From: Hirundichthys speculiger
Lineage: Eukaryota; Chordata; Actinopteri; Beloniformes; Exocoetidae
Assembly: GCA_018398805.1 (NCBI GenBank)
Contig: JAGFBZ010000006.1
Location: 558,001 to 622,000, forward strand
Length of the DNA: 64,000 nt
Direction: 5' to 3'
Part shown: positions 1 through 14,330 of the stretch, piece by piece
Layout: the number at the start of each line of letters is the position of its first letter
Numbering within the stretch: the first letter of the stretch is position 1
The notes under the pieces: generated by a model
The model's database searches: none
What the model saw: only the letters and a program-made list of their open reading frames with translations
Told to the model about the DNA's origin: nothing
Translations under genes and position numbers: made by a program

Positions 1-1155
1 CCAAGAGGAATCAATCAAAAACCAACCATTGGTGAGATGAAAGCTAGTTTAGTGACAGTTATCAATGTTACCCTGTAAAAAAAAGCTATGCCTGATGGTG
101 AAGCCTGGGGTTTATTAATTGAACTAAATAAATAATTCCCAATTTCGACTGGATCAACATGTGACTTGTCGCAAGACTGTACGCTAACTAAAACAATGAC
201 CAGCACCAACTGTCCGTGGCTGGACTCCAGACGAGGGAAATGCACATATTTGAGAATAAAACCACCAGTAAATGTTTTACTGTTATCGAAAACTTTGGAT
301 CATCAACTATCCTCCTCATGGACTAAAATATACCTGGGTCTTGACTGTTGGCTTCAACTGTTTCTCTAGTAGATCTGTTTCTGCTGATTCATGGAATTCC
401 AGCCTCACTCATGGCATCTTGCAAGTTTTCCGACACATTCATAATAAAAATGCAAAAGAAGTTTCCTAAGTCACTGTCAGATCTGATACTGTACATAAAG
501 ACTCACTGATTCCACTCAGGTTTTTTCCATTTGCAAGAGTTTGTCAGAAAATCCTCTGCAGCATGTTGAAAACCTGAAGGTGTGGTGGTACTTCTGCAGT
601 TATAGTTAATTTACTGAGCTACTGCAGTGTGACGTGATATTGCAATAGTATACATGATAATTGATCAAATAACCTATGAATGCTAAAGTTTTGTCTGTTA
701 AACAAATCTATGTGATGTCTGCACGCATATTTCTTTGCATACCAAAGCTGATAGCTGGTAGCAAATTAAGGGGGGGGGTTAAAGTGCTTTTCAGAAATCA
801 TAAGATCAATACTAAATGTATTCTGCAACACTGTGGCATTTTAAAGCAAGACTTGAATCCTATCCATCCGTTCAGTCCAAATCCTCTCAAATCCCCAATT
901 AATCATAGATTTACTTTGAAGAAGCAACTGTCACTCAAAGATATCAAACTGCCTCGGGCTTTTAGTGGTAGATTAAACTTCACAATCTTCTCTTAAAGTT
1001 AAAAATAAAAAAAAACACCAAAATGTTTGGCAAAGGCTACAATTTGAGGAAATCTAAGCTTCTTTAGTATTTTAACATAGACGTTTAAGTATTTCACGCA
1101 CCATGGACCAGATTGAAAATGGAATTTCATCCCTAACTGTACCTGAGCTGCAAAG

Positions 1156-1170
1156 CACACACACACACAC

Positions 1171-1206
<36 letters not shown>

Positions 1207-1213
1207 ACACACA
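1156..1213. repeat. (CA)n microsatellite
   Basis: About 29 CA units with two interruptions (CG near 1175, GT near 1205). Confidence 0.95.
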
Positions 1214-3159
1214 AATGATCAAAACCAAACAGTTCATTCTTGAAACAGTCCCCTGACAAATCAGCTGGAACCAGTCTGCCTGGTTTCAGTTGTTGTTGAG
1301 ACAAAGACAGATGGAAACACTTGCTGTTAAGGGATCGTATCACTGATAACTGTGTTCCACAACTACCAGCCATCTTTGCAAGCTTTTTGAGGTCAGGTGC
1401 ACGTTCCTGGTATCATGATGGGCATTTCAGCAGGGGTCGCTGGACAGCAGGGCAGCTCGGTTCGTCGGTGGTTTTTGCGGGTGTGGAAACAGAACCAAAG
1501 CTCTAAGGAAAGCGCTCTCAGCTGGGATTTTGTTTTTGACATAGACACGCAGTTGTTATTTGTCATCTGCTCATGCGTGCACACATGCAGATGTGCGAGG
1601 CCGCCCCCGTACACGCTCGCCTACACGCTTCCCCCACCATTCGCCTCCTGTCTTTCGTCTTCATGTTCGCCAGATGCACCAGGAAACAGATGAGCGTGAG
1701 TGATGAAGACAGAAGACGAGAGGAGCTACACAGGCCCTGATTTTGAGCGATTAAGGAGGCGATACAGGAAAAGGAAACGGAGACACGTGGAAGCGGAGAG
1801 AAGGGAGAGGAGGGAGTGAATAGAGATATGTGCTGGTGTCTCATGATTCACGCCTGCAAGGTGAAGGAGCGGAGCAGAGGGGTCAAGGGGACAGCAGGCT
1901 GAGGGGGAGGAAAAAGGGGGAGTGCAAACCTAATTTGGCTGAGCTGAAGAAAACACATGCTGCCATCCTGGTGATAAGTCTGTTAGCAACGAGAGCCACC
2001 TGAAAAGATCCTCTCACTTTCTCTCTCATCACTCGTTTAAGGCCTTGCATTCTTCAAACGATGAAACTTTGACACGTCTTGGAACAGAAATTCTAATAAT
2101 TTACCGATGTCCAGCACGGTCCAAGTCAAAGCTGACACAATTAATCAATTAGCTAACAGTCAACATCAAATGATTGCAGCAGTTCATTTGGTTTGGTAGA
2201 TATCTTTGCAAATGGACTGCAGCTCAAACAAGGCTGTTTTTTTTCCTTACATGGCCCAGCTGAGGTTTGTTCTGTTGTATTATACCTTAATTTAGAGGGG
2301 GGGAAAAAAGTGTCATAAATTCATCTAATTTACGATGCCTTTTAGTGCATCGACACAACATTTCTCCTGAATCACGCGTTTCCGTTACGGATCTATCCCC
2401 CAATTTCCACAAAGCCTTTCACGGGGGCACGGGGGGTCAAACCAGAACACAGAAAAAGCCCAGGAGCCTCCCCGAAATATCTGGAGAATGCTGAACATGG
2501 CCGGCAAATGAAGACGCAGCTGCACTCGTCTGAGAGCTCCTCGTCTCTCAGGAGCGGGGAGTTACGAGGCCACTCACACACGACTGTGTTTGCTTAGTCT
2601 CTGACACGGAAAGGCAACCAGCACGCGAGATGGGAAGAGGGAGAAACAGGAAGGGGGGGAGAGAAGAAGAAGAAGAAGAAGGGGGCGCGGAAGGGGTAGA
2701 CGAGTATCGCCGGGTGAGAGACTGACACGAAAGATCAACCTTAACTCGGATTCCTGAAAGAAAAAAGGATTACAGGGATGGTAATGGAGGAATGCTGGTG
2801 TTACTGGAATGCTCAAAGCCCCTGAAGGCCGCACAGCACTCTGATCCCAGACTGCTCTCACAACAAGTCCAAGCCAGAATGTGCACTCAGCACAACACCG
2901 CCCATGACACGAGAATAATCTGCAAATATGAACATCAGAGCCTTTGATCATTTATGATCTATCGGCAAAAGAGAGTGAACTTTTTCCAGGGTCTGCAAAT
3001 CTGGTCCATTTGTGTTTCTTTGAAGAATGATAGATGGAGGATAGAAGACTAGGCACTTTTTGAAGTTCCCAAAATTCTACTGTTCATATGTAAAACCAAT
3101 TATTTAGAAACTTTGCCCTTTTGGAAACGTTCCCATAATCTTTATGGAAACCATATGAC

Positions 3160-3160
<1 letters not shown>

Positions 3161-3190
<30 letters not shown>
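3161..3190. repeat. Poly-C tract of 30 bp
   Basis: An uninterrupted run of 30 C. Similar C/G runs occur at 14071-14092, 41649-41668 and 43875-43897. The lengths of such runs are often wrong in assemblies. Confidence 0.95.
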
Positions 3191-3192
<2 letters not shown>

Positions 3193-3435
3193 AAACTGTC
3201 CAATAAAAATAAAGTCAACATTTCTTTTTGGGGTGTCTCAGTTAACGTTCTCAAATTAGACAAACTTCTGTATGCTCCACAAGTTAAACCTCATCAGCTG
3301 TCCAATCAGACTCTCGTCAGATTTTAGATAACGTTCTTCTTAGATGCTGTTTGTGGTTTTTTTGAAGATAACATGGTTCAGAAAATGTCATCAGTTATTC
3401 TATTTTGCCTTGCTGCTAAATTCCCATTTTCCTTC

Positions 3436-4140
3436 AGTCAAGTCAATTTTATTTCTATAGCACATTTAAAACAACCTCAGGCTAAAACAAATGTAAAAAA
3501 AACCCTTAAAAAAGCAAATACACCTAACAAAACAAGATAAATTAATAAACAGAAACTGAAAGAACAGCAGTACTGTAATAAAACAATAAAAAGAAACATA
3601 AATGAAATGTGAATGACGTAAAGACACAATAAAAGGTTTCATCCTCAAGTCGGAGCAGAAGCCGGTGAGAAAATGTGTGTTTTTAACAAAGATTTTAAAC
3701 GATCAGTGGTCTGGGCAGAGCTGATGTTAAACAGCAGACTGTTCCACAGTCTGGGAGCAACAACAGAAAAACCTCTGATCACCTCGGCTTTTTCATTTAG
3801 ATCTTGGAACTGGAGCTGATGATCTCAATGCTCTGACTGGACAAGGAAAGCTTAAAAGCTCTGACAAATAAGGTGTTGCCGTGCTGTTGAGACTCTTAAA
3901 AACGAACAGTTAAAATCTTAAACCGGATCCTGAACTGGACGGGGAGGTAAGCCAGCGCAGGAGTGATGCGCTCACGCCGTCTCTTCTCCATCAGAGCTGC
4001 TGCGTTCTGGACAGTTTGTAAGAGACGGACCAGCAATATGAAGACTTCCAATAATCTAGTCGACTGGTAATGAAGGCAGGCAGGACTCTCAAAGTCCTTA
4101 GTAGGAAAGCAGGACTTCAACTTCCTGAAGAGTCGAAGAC
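3436..4140 (-). mobile_element. L2-clade LINE, 3' end, decayed
   Basis: Read on the minus strand, this translates in pieces to the C-terminal part of an L2-type reverse transcriptase. A segment like RRRERITPALAYLPVQFRIR lies at about 3930-4000, followed out of frame by the 'RLWNSL' region near 3730-3760. The element ends at about 3440 with the usual GTGCTATAGAAATAAA-type tail. It is 5'-truncated with several frameshifts and stops. L2 assignment rests on remembered family motifs. Confidence 0.7.
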
Positions 4141-7100
4141 AAAAAAGACTAGTTTTGATTAATGAGCTAATCTGTTTATCAGATTTAAAATCACACCAAG
4201 GTTTCTTACAAATTTCTTACAGTACACAGATAATGGGCCGATTACACTGTCACGACCATTCAAGATGTCTGACTGAGTGACCACAGACAGTAATTGCTGT
4301 CTTGTTCTTATTCAGATTGATAAAGTTCATCTCCAACCACTAATGCACTCAAGACAGTTCAGCAGATGTTGCATGCACTCATCACTCTCTCTCTGTCTGG
4401 CCAGATACATTTGCAAATCATCAGGAAAACACTGAAAAGTAATGGCGTGCCCTCGAAGGCGCACATCCTGCCAATTGTACTCGTTTGTGACAAATTACAC
4501 TTGAAAAAATAACATTTTTGGTGAGCTCTTGTCAAAACTGCTTCCAACGGCTCCTAAATTTGTAACATAAGAGCTGCAGAAATGAAGTAAAATATTACCC
4601 ATAAATTAGAACTGGTAGCAACCTAACAACTGATCTTTTATTTCAAGAAATCAATCAAAAATCTGCTTTTGGAAATGCCACTAAAGAATAATAACAGTTC
4701 CATTTTGTTGTTGTCTAAGCCAATCTCTTCAAGATAGTTTACTTTTGACCAAACTGACCAAAACTCTGAGTTTTCTGAGTCTGAAAAGATAAACCAGGTG
4801 TTTTTTTTAGTTATTAAAACAATTGTAGAGTAACTGCCAAAAACCAACGAATGATTGCAGTTACCTTTGCCTAAACAGCATATACTGATTTAGATGCTGT
4901 GAAGGAGATGAGTGGAAGCCATAGCTTCTTGAAAGGTAAAAGCTGGAAGGATAGGATGATGCGAGAAAGCACACTTTTGTACGGGCCACACACACACACA
5001 CAAATATCAACCAAAAGGTGTCGGTCATTCCTCCTTGTTGGTGGCCTGTAGATGCCAGTCCAAAAGATAACCCACAATGCCCTCCAGCTCACACCCAAAC
5101 ACACACACACATACACACATACACACTTGTACAACAGCTGGCCAAGCTAAACTTGCAAGGCTGAAGGCCTCGTCCTCATTTGAAAACAGGGCTTCTCTTT
5201 GAAGTTGTGTCACTTGGTCAGTGAGCCAACACGTCTGTGAGCTGAGGAAGATTTATGAGCTCTTCTGCTCCACTCTTCCTCTCCACAGCTGCTTTAACAC
5301 CATCTGATGCTGACAGCAGAACCAGAGAGCTGATGAAGGCTCACTTAAAAACCCAAGGACACCAGCTTTTAATTCAAACATTCAAAAATGCAGCATTCAA
5401 ACTTAACTTCCAAACAACGCCCATTCAGGTTGTGTTTCATTTGCGGCAAGATTCAAGCGCCCCTGCACACATTTAGTTATTTATTTATTTTGAAGGTGTG
5501 GTTTTGACACAAAAATCTGCATTTTATGTATCTGGTTCTTTCACTGTAATGGTGTGGACAAACTTTTCCTGGAACTACCTCTCACCCAGTAATTCAAAGA
5601 AAATCAGGATCGGGTCCCCCTCATGAAGTGAACTAGCTCCCCCTACTGGTCGATCCTGCTCACTGTGGTTCATTACTGCCAGCCAGAAATGGGAGAAAAA
5701 CCAACACTGAAGCTTTGTGGTTTGGCTGAATTACTAAGTTAATAATGGCAAGTAAAAATAAGTTATTAGATGACTTTTTTTTTTTAAATCTAGGGTTAGG
5801 GGGTTTGTTCTAACTTCTGAGATTTGTATAATTTTTAATGATATACATTTTTCAAATTATTGTGGCTGATTGGTAGGACTTACTTTAAAACTGTAATTAT
5901 CACCTCTTCATTGTAATTTACAGATTTTCTTTTCTTTTATTTGTATTATTCAAACAACAAGTTTGGACTTTTGGGTAGGAAATATAAGTGCAGCACAGGA
6001 CTGGGGCACTGATAAACTGTGATGATAAACTGTGATGAACGCTGGCAGAAATCTAACCTGTCATGATGAGGGAGGAAAATATGGAATTAATGGTGGGACC
6101 TTTTCTTTTAAATGTCTCAATAAATACTGACAGTGAAACAGAAGAAGCACCAAAACTGAACCAAACCTCCCACAGTGGACTGCAGCTGCCAGTAACAGAC
6201 CTGTGCTTTCTCTACTATGACAAAGGTCAACTTAAAAAAGTTTTTTGTCTTTACAATTTTCTCAATTGCTTATTTTTTTTAAATCCCTAAAATTAGAAAA
6301 TATTTCACATAGCTAGCTGTTGAGACACATTCTCAGTTAGTAAAACTTCGACACCATAAATCAAATATATCCACCCTGGCAAAATCATCAAAACTGGACT
6401 GGACGAAGTCCCTGGGCTCGAATTGTGAACGTTTCCCATATATTCCCATTAAATCCCATGGAAAATTTCCAATTTTGAAAGTTCTCAGGCTTTTTGCAAC
6501 ACTACTGCCAAGAAAACATTGGTATTTTCTTCTAATTTTCAGATAAATCATATATTTTTATAAAGTGCTGAAGCTATTTCTGACTCTTCTAAATTAATTG
6601 ATCTTTTACTGGCAGCCAGTGTTTCTCACTATCTTCAAAAATCCAAGAAACTCAATGACAAAAATATAGAAAACAAGCTGATATTTAAGATGCACAAAAC
6701 AGAGAATGTTGGACTCCTTTCCAGTCAAAAACTGTGCATGCATGAGGTAAAGATCAGCACCAACACTGACAACAAAACGCTGATGTACTTCACACTTCCA
6801 CTCACTGTTCATGCCTGAACAGCTGGCTGACTAACACTTCTGCTCCACCTCTTTCCTTACTGCCACAACATTATCAACTGTAAACTTTTATCAGGAAACC
6901 AAAATGACAAATGTGTTTGCAGCAAAATGGCAATTAATTACAGCCCTGGGGGCCATAGACAGATGTCAAAAGATAGTTAATTGCTGTTTCAATCATGTTA
7001 CAAGATTAAAAAATGTCATTCTACTTAAGTGACAGTGTGGAAAGGGAAACTATTTACACTGAAATGACTGTACAGACAGTTATTTTCATCCATCCATTAT

Positions 7101-9600
7101 CTATGCCTGCTTGTTCTTTTCATACTTTCTATAAATGATCTTGGTTTTTTATGTAAAAACCCGATCCACACTACCTCTTAAGTGGAATGACATTTTTGAG
7201 TCTTGTCAGAGGATTAAAATGACAGTTTTTATTGACATAAGTGTATCGCCTCCAGAGAAAACATTAATTGCCGTTTTGCTGCAAGCACGTATCCTGTTCC
7301 AACTGAAAACTATTTCAGTCCACGTCTTTTTGGTCCCCACTGACACAGGGTTGTTTCAACTCTGAAATGTTCCTTTAAGGTCTTTTATGGCTCCAACTTT
7401 ATTTCTGAGAAAGTAAAAATGTCTCGCTGTATTTTGTCTAGATGATTGCAGGAACTTAGTGGCGCTTAAAGGCCACTATTTGTGTTCTCAGAGGGCAATC
7501 AAGAAACTAGAGCGCTTTCCCCCACGGCTCCCTCCAACTGAAATACAACTCTAATGCTCCCTTTTTGGCTTTCTAATGGTCAAAAAAGTGCTGTGATCAC
7601 AGCAACAGTCATTAATGTTTAAACACGCAGAAAAAAAAATCATCGTTATCTATTATCTCCCCCTGAAATAATCAGCTCTCACTCAGTTTCCGTTGAAATC
7701 CTGGCTCTCTTCTCCCATTACATTTTATTTGTTTTTTATAGCTCTTAAATGAAGCTCCTGAGATCATGGGAACATTGAGATGGCTTTTTTTTTCTTGGCT
7801 AATGTATGATTTCTTTTCCTTCAAAAAGAGAGAGTAAACAATTCTGTGGGTGTTTTGTGCAGACATGTTTTCATGAACAAGACCAAGGCGATAGGTCACG
7901 CTGCTGAATGACGATGGCCACATTTTGCATTGTTTCTGTTAGAAGAAAAGTACTTTTGGTTGGGCTCAATTTGAACAAAGGACTAGCTCCAGACGCAACC
8001 TGCCACGCAAAGATTTCTGTCCTAAGAGTCCTTCAAACCCGCTGCCAACGACACACCTGTGAGACAAAATCCCACATCCTGTGAAAACTAGAGCTCACTT
8101 TTTTAGAAAACATGAATAGCTTCTTACACAAAAAAACGCAAACAAACAAAGCCCAAGCAAAACTGGGGTCCCAAAATTGCTACGTTGGTAACCATGAAAT
8201 TACAAGGTAACTTTATAGTTTATACAGCTATAAAAACATAACTACGCACTGCTGGTTCATGAATACTGTGGTTTTCAAAATTAGGTCCCTAAGAAAAGCT
8301 AAATACCTTTCTGTTAATTTGCTCCTGTTTCCCAGGCCTTTGATTTGGCCATAGTGGTGAGATAAACGTTTATAAATCGCGGGGTTAGTAACAGAGACAC
8401 TCTCTGAGGGCAAGCATGCGTGTCGGGCCAGAATGAATATGGTTTTGATTTGAAGAACATGCCAACGCTCCAGCCAATGCTAATCACTGGGGAAAGCTCG
8501 TGAAAACCATGATGGATTTCACAGACATGGTTTTTTGCGCTTGGGATTTTGTCACAAATCCATTTAAGCTTTTATGTAATTTGGTTAAATATACAGAATC
8601 CTTTTTATCTTTTTATGTGCCCACTTTGGACCCTCTAAACATTATGGAAAGAATGATATAGAAGGGGAAATTCCCATCGAAATGCACTGCTTTTATGAAA
8701 CTCCACAGAGCATGTGTGTGTGTTTTATTGTTTTCAGTGCCTTATGAAGGCCTTTTCTGGTGAAACTACTTACCTTGTCAGGACCCATAATCCTTATGGG
8801 GACTAAAGCCTGGTCCTAATGAGGTAGAATGTCTTTTATAAGCCCCTAGTTAGTGTTAGATTAAAGTTAGGGTAAGGCATGGGCTTGTAATGGTTACAGT
8901 TATGGGATAGCATGTATACAATGAACAGAAGTCAACGCAGTGTCCTAATAAGAATACCTGCACAAGTCTGTGTGTGTTTGCGAGAGACAGACTAGTGTTT
9001 TGCATAAGAAGCTTTGCTGGCATCAGCATGACTGATCAGCTTCCAATGCTGACCGCCATCCAATCCAATTATCACAGCGCTAATGGGGGAAAAAATGATC
9101 CGCTGAGAATTAAATTGTCAGCGGATGATATGGGTAGAAACTTGTGCAGCCAAACTTAATGAGGAACTCTGACAGAGAGTTATTGATGGGATCCAAGAGT
9201 TAAGACTTTTCTGTTTTATTTGTTCGAAATCACGAGTGCACCAATGCCTTTTCAGAACATCCAGTCTTAGGTGTTTTATTTTGTGTGTTACCCAAGAAAA
9301 GTTCAAATCAATCTCACAAGGGCGGACACCTGAAATGCTAAAAACTCCAACTACAATTCATAATCTAAAGGCTTCAGTTATCATTTTATAGCCTGGCTGA
9401 AAGTGATTCATGCAAAATGACAGTGATACAATGATGCCATGTACACCTGAGAAATCTACAAAACAATTTCTGAAAAAGGAAAGCCAAGTTACAGTGATGG
9501 TTGGCTCTTTTATGTTGTATAGGTCATGGTGGTTCTCAAAGGCTTGGATCAAGGCAACTGGACTTAGTGTTCTTGGTTCTTGAAGACATTTCACTCTCCA
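4141..9600. other. Gene-free stretch
   Basis: No supported gene. It contains CA repeats (4986-5001 and about 5098-5127), a short CATCCATCCATTATC retroelement-tail remnant at 7088-7104, and a mildly repetitive patch near 8770-8920 with GGACCCATAATCC-like text seen in other fish genomes. The rest is AT-rich DNA with no long reading frame. Confidence 0.5.
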
Positions 9601-9639
9601 TCCAGAAGACTACCTCAGCAAAAGACTCAAGTTGGTCTT

Positions 9640-9850
9640 GTTGACTCAAAGTCCTGACCTCAACCCAATTCAAATATTGGGGCAGAGCCGTAATGTCTAA
9701 AAATGTCAATGAAATTAAGCAATTTTATAAAGAACGGTGGGCCAAAATGTCTCCATATTATAGTCTAAGGCTCCTAATGTCATACAGAAAATGAATTCAT
9801 ACTATTGCTGGAACAGATTGACCTAGAAACCACTGAGTCATGAAGTGTAC
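9640..9850 (+). mobile_element. Tc1/mariner transposase relic
   Basis: Positions 9647-9670 translate to QSPDLNPI, the conserved motif before the last catalytic acid of Tc1-type transposases. The following 150 bp keep recognisable but frameshifted text (like 'QFYKERWAKM', near 9718-9750) corresponding to the C-terminal part of fish Tc1 transposases. No inverted terminal repeats were found, so this is an internal fragment. Confidence 0.65.
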
Positions 9851-11350
9851 TCACAGCCAAGACCTCCTAATGATAAACACTTCAATTTTCGGTGGATAGG
9901 CCTCGATCTAATAAATTCCCGCTTTTAAGGCATAGATTAATATACTGAAGGTAATAAAATAACTAACTAAAAGAACTATCTAACTAAAATAACTCCTACA
10001 CCATCGGAGCCTGCAGCTGGAGCTGGGAATTTTAAGCGCAGCAGCAAACTGTGGTCCAGGGACGTCTGAAGGCACGTGAGACGCTAGCGCTTCTTGCTCA
10101 TTAAACAGACCATTAAGCAGGTGGAGCGTGATGAGTCAATCATGTGAAAACTGGTCTTACACTGAAATGAAACAGCCAAGGGTCTGTCTTTAGAGATGTC
10201 ATCAAATTCACTGTTTCATGTAAAAAGATATTAAAGTATGCAAGATTGAATTATTTTCCCAGAGCAAATGCAATATAACTTTAGCATAAAAAGGCTTTTT
10301 GCAAAAACTTCAGGAGCAGCATTGAACCTCTCACCTACTGCGGGCACTTTTTAAAGAATACCAAACTTCTCTGCATTAAAGAGGAGTCTCATATGTTTAA
10401 ACTACAATTACCTAGTTTCAACTACTATGACATGTAATGCTGTGGTGTTTGTGAACCAGACAAACCAGTTTAAACATAAAAAAAAAAACGTTATTTCACA
10501 GATACTTGTTTTGCAAGTATTAAGTGCTGCAGATAAGAAATGCAAGAAAAGTAGAGAACATGAGATGTTTATTTCATTAAGGTGGATGCAATGCAAGGAA
10601 CTGCAAACAAGCACTTCTGATTTTATCATAAAGCCATCTGCAACTGGTAATATAATCCAATTTCCATGTGTAGCATGAAAAGCAGAAAATGACCATGAGA
10701 ACATGCAGATGAATGTAACAGTAACACTGGCATGTAGTTTAACACTAACTGTGATAATGAAGAACAGTAAATCAGTCTGAAAAATAATTTTGCTCTGAGT
10801 TTAAGTCTTTTTGTGATATCTAACGAAATATATAACAGAGAGAGAGAGTGTAAACATAGCTATTTCCCCTGTATACAAAATGGCAATTAACGTGTAAATG
10901 CAACTGATGTTTACCCTTTAACAAATATGACTATCTGCTTGTGAAACAAGTCAAAACAAGAAACATTAACATCCATCGTTTGTTTTTACATCTCCTGGTG
11001 ATTCACCAGTACGTAAAACAGCAGAAACCCAGATCATAAAACAGGAAGAAAAGAAGTGAATTTACATTACATTACAAACTGTGCTCTCGAACTGTGCTCT
11101 ACAAATAAACTTGCCTTGCCTCACATCACCAATGAAAACACTGCTTGGTAACTATAATTCTTATGCGTTCCGTATTGAAATTTAGTCTGACACAAGTGAT
11201 GTTTTGAACTTGAAAACATGAAATTCACATTAGACTTGCAGATGTTTGAACTCGGGATTAACAGATTTCCTTGTGTGGCATCACTTGTGATTCAAGACCT
11301 TTAAAAATAAATCTGATGCTTAAAATGCAGACATGTTATTCGATGGAACT
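9851..11350. other. Gene-free stretch downstream of ZNF-A
   Basis: AT-rich DNA that includes the probable 3' untranslated region of ZNF-A next to 11350. I see no other gene. The short open frames on both strands near 10410-10700 overlap each other antisense and have no recognisable content. Confidence 0.5.
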
Positions 11351-13787
11351 TTACGCATCATTTGCATGGACACGCTTATGTTTGTGAAGTTTTATCCAGG
11401 TGGAGAACTGATCCCCACAAGTAGGACACTTGTATGGCTTCTCTCCAGTATGTAGCCTCGAGTGTATTTTAAGGTTGCCTTTGTTACTAAACCTTTTATC
11501 ACACTCGCTGCATGGAAATGGCTTCTCTCCTGTGTGCGTCCTTGGTGTGCCTCATCATAGTCGTCCTGGTGGCAAATCTTCTCTTGCAATTGGCTGCACT
11601 TGTAGGGTTTCTCCCCTGTGTGCACCCGCAGATGATTTCTGAACGCAAAGGAAACTGAAAACTCCTTTGCCACAGTCGTTGCAGGAGTAAAACTTCTCAC
11701 CTGTGTGGGTCCTCTGGTGCTTCTTCATATTCACAGCAGAGCTGAAGGTTCTCCCACAGGTGCTGCATTTGAATGGCTTTTCCCCGGTGTGAACCCGAAC
11801 ATGCTGGTCCAGGTTAAAACGCCGATTGAATCCGTTTCCGCAAATTTTGCATTTGAAAGGCTTTTCAGTGGCATGAGTTACTAAATGTTTGTTTAAATCC
11901 CAACTCTCCCTGAACATCATCCCACAAGTTTCACATTTAAAAGTCTTCTCAACAGTGTGGGATTTCAAGTGAAATTTGTAGTTTTTAAAATTACTCATCA
12001 CTTTGCCACACATGTCACACTTGTAAGGATCCTCCTCTTCCTCAGCATCGTCACTTGATGTGTTCCTGTTGCTCTTTTTTGATGATGGTTTGCTACTTTC
12101 AAAGGATTGTGTGCTCTCTCTTTTATGTTTCTCATGGTTTTCTCCCTCTGAGGTTCTGGTTGTTGTGGTATTCTTGTCCTTCCGTCTCTTTGTTTGTGTT
12201 GGGTCAGAACTTCCACTTGGCGTTGCATCACCATCATTGTGTCTTTTAAGGGATGTGACCTTCTTGTTTTGTGGAGATTTATTTTCACTATTAGGTTTCT
12301 TCTCTGTCTTTAGCTTCTTACTTCTACTTGATGTTGGTCTGTCACTGTGAGGTTTATGTTTTGTTTTAGAATTTGTGGTGGACTTATTCCCATCACTGGG
12401 TTTGACTCCAAGGTTTGACTCCAAACCTTTGATTAAAGATGGTCTCCCATAACGACTTTTCCTTTCTGGAGCTGGTTCGACACATCCAGATGAAGCTGGT
12501 CTCCCATCTTGGCTCTTCTCACTTGACATTAGTGCACAGTACATTTGGTTGATGATGTAGCTTTTTTCCTGCTTTTCTCCTTTGCTTTTCCTTCTTGGTT
12601 TCTCTTGGTTTCAGCTGGCTCCAAACCTTTGATTAAAGCTGGTCTCCCATCATGACTTTTCCTTTCTGGAGCTGGTTCAACAGTTCCAGTTAAGGTTGGT
12701 CTACCATCCGTATTTTCCTCTGGTAGAGTTGGTTTGTCAGTTTGAGTTACAGCTGGAATCTCATCTTGAATTGTATTAGTTTCTGTAGGCTCTCCCTTTC
12801 TTTCTAAAGTTTGTCTATTATCACATGTCTTGTTTGCTGGTAGGTCAGTGGAGCTGGCTGTTGTTGCTGTAGGCACGTCTGATTTCTTCTGTTGTGCTGG
12901 TTCAGGGCTTTTAACATCAGTTGAGTTCTCTGTGATTTGAGTTGTGTGAGGTGATAACTCAGTAGATCTGGCTGAAGTTTCATTAGCCTGGATATGCTTC
13001 CTGGTTAAAGTTGGCTCAGTGTTGGTGTCAGTGTAATGCATCTCACTCTGTGTTAGGTCACCACTGCTGGTTGAATTTGACTTCTCAACATCACATGGCT
13101 TAACTGGGACTGAGTCTGTGTTAGTTGATGTTGGAGTCTCTTTGTGACTTTTCTCCAGCTGTGTCAACATTGTACTGTCAATTGGTGTTGCGTTTGCTTC
13201 AATATTTGAAGACAGCTCAGCGTTATTAGCAGATGTATCTTCATTGCTGCTTCTTTCATCTGATGATTTCTCAGTACTTGCACATGAAGATTTGTTCTCA
13301 TCTGTGATGTTTGTTTTGTAACTGAAGCTGATGCTGCACTCTCCTCTTTGCTGTTTTCATCTGAGGTCGGCTCAATATTGCTAGATGGTTCTGCAATTTC
13401 ATTGTTATAAATGGAGTAATCTTGTTTCTCTGGTTGACCGGAAATTTGAGAGTGGAACTGGTGGTCACTGTTTGCAACTGACAATGCAGAGGTCTCCTTG
13501 TCAGGATCAGATTCTGTGTCTTTGCTTGAGGTGTTGGGTGGAGGATCTCTATTAGCTTTCACTCTCTGATCCGTCAGGGTTCAAAGACTGAGGCTGATCT
13601 GTGGAGACAGTTGGAGTCGACGTAGAGGCACCAGCCTCCAACTGCTGTGGTTGATCCTGACTGATGCTAATTTCCTCATCTTCATCTTTATTCTGTACAG
13701 CATCAAACCGAAACAAGTCGGAGTCTGGCTTGTGTGTACTTTGATGATGCGGAAAAGCCTGATCCTTTGCACTGAGAGATGATTGCT
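11351..13787 (-). CDS. ZNF-A terminal exon: C2H2 zinc-finger protein, frame-disrupted
   Basis: This large last exon has a TTTTTAG acceptor just before 13787 and a TAA stop at 11351. It encodes a long hydrophilic linker rich in Ser, Thr, Glu and Lys (about 13787-12030), then eight C2H2 fingers (12020-11360) joined mostly by TGEKP-type linkers. Fingers begin [52 protein letters not shown] and YKCPTCGD. Such proteins are sequence-specific DNA-binding nuclear factors; its target is unknown. Against ZNF-B the reading frame is broken by six small insertions, at about 13557 (+1), 13305 (+2), 12534 (+2), 11667 (+1), 11591 (+1) and 11542 (+1). It also lacks about 600 bp of linker present in ZNF-B. It is either a pseudogene or a good gene carrying assembly indels. 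The first exon is at 17161-17332. Confidence 0.8.
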
Positions 13788-14330
13788 CTAAAAAGAAGGA
13801 GAAGGACAAGTCAAAATTTTGCCCTAATGAAGAACGTGAAGCATTAAGAAAATTAAAAAAAAAAAAAAAAAAAAAAAACCTTAATTAGCTTTGGCAAAGG
13901 AAATGTATTACAAATATAGAATGTATGAGAGGAATTGGACAAAACCTCCATGACATCACCCATAGGTTTTCCTAAGAGTGCTTCTGAAGCCTCTTTTTCT
14001 GTCGAAACATCCTCATTTCAAGTGTCACTACCACAATCACATGAAAACAAGTGCTCTCAGAGCTAAACGACCCCCCCCCCCCCCCCCCCCCCAGCCAATG
14101 AGGAGGATACACAAGTTGCAGTCAGCCTGTGAGTTGCGGGACGATTGACTGCAAGCCCCAGCAGACTTCTGCTTTGAAGGACCCTGAAATTATCTGTCAT
14201 GGCCTCTTACAGCTTCAGCTGAGCTGCTGACTGCCGTGACTGGCTGAGGGTTGGCGAGGACGATGAAGCTGAGCAGTAGGCAGCTAATGATAACCAAGTG
14301 TCAGCAGATCTGTGCTCTCCATATTGATAT
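13788..14330. other. ZNF-A intron 1, 3' part
   Basis: Non-coding intron. It contains a poly-A run (about 13855-13878) and a poly-C run (14071-14092) and is otherwise unremarkable. Confidence 0.6.

Larger units (their letters stand above)
1..3435. other. Gene-free stretch at left end
   Basis: I see no recognisable exon or transposon protein here. It holds a CA microsatellite (1156-1213), a purine-rich patch of GGGAGA and AGA repeats near 2635-2690, and a 30-bp C run (3161-3190). The part from about 1550 to 2950 is less AT-rich than its surroundings, but its short open frames match nothing I know. Confidence 0.6.

Noticed and set aside
2393..2951. Minus-strand open frames of 62 and 125 codons in a GC-richer patch
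   Set aside because: Cys/Leu/Ser-rich text with no motif, no splice pattern and purine-tract codons; likely chance.
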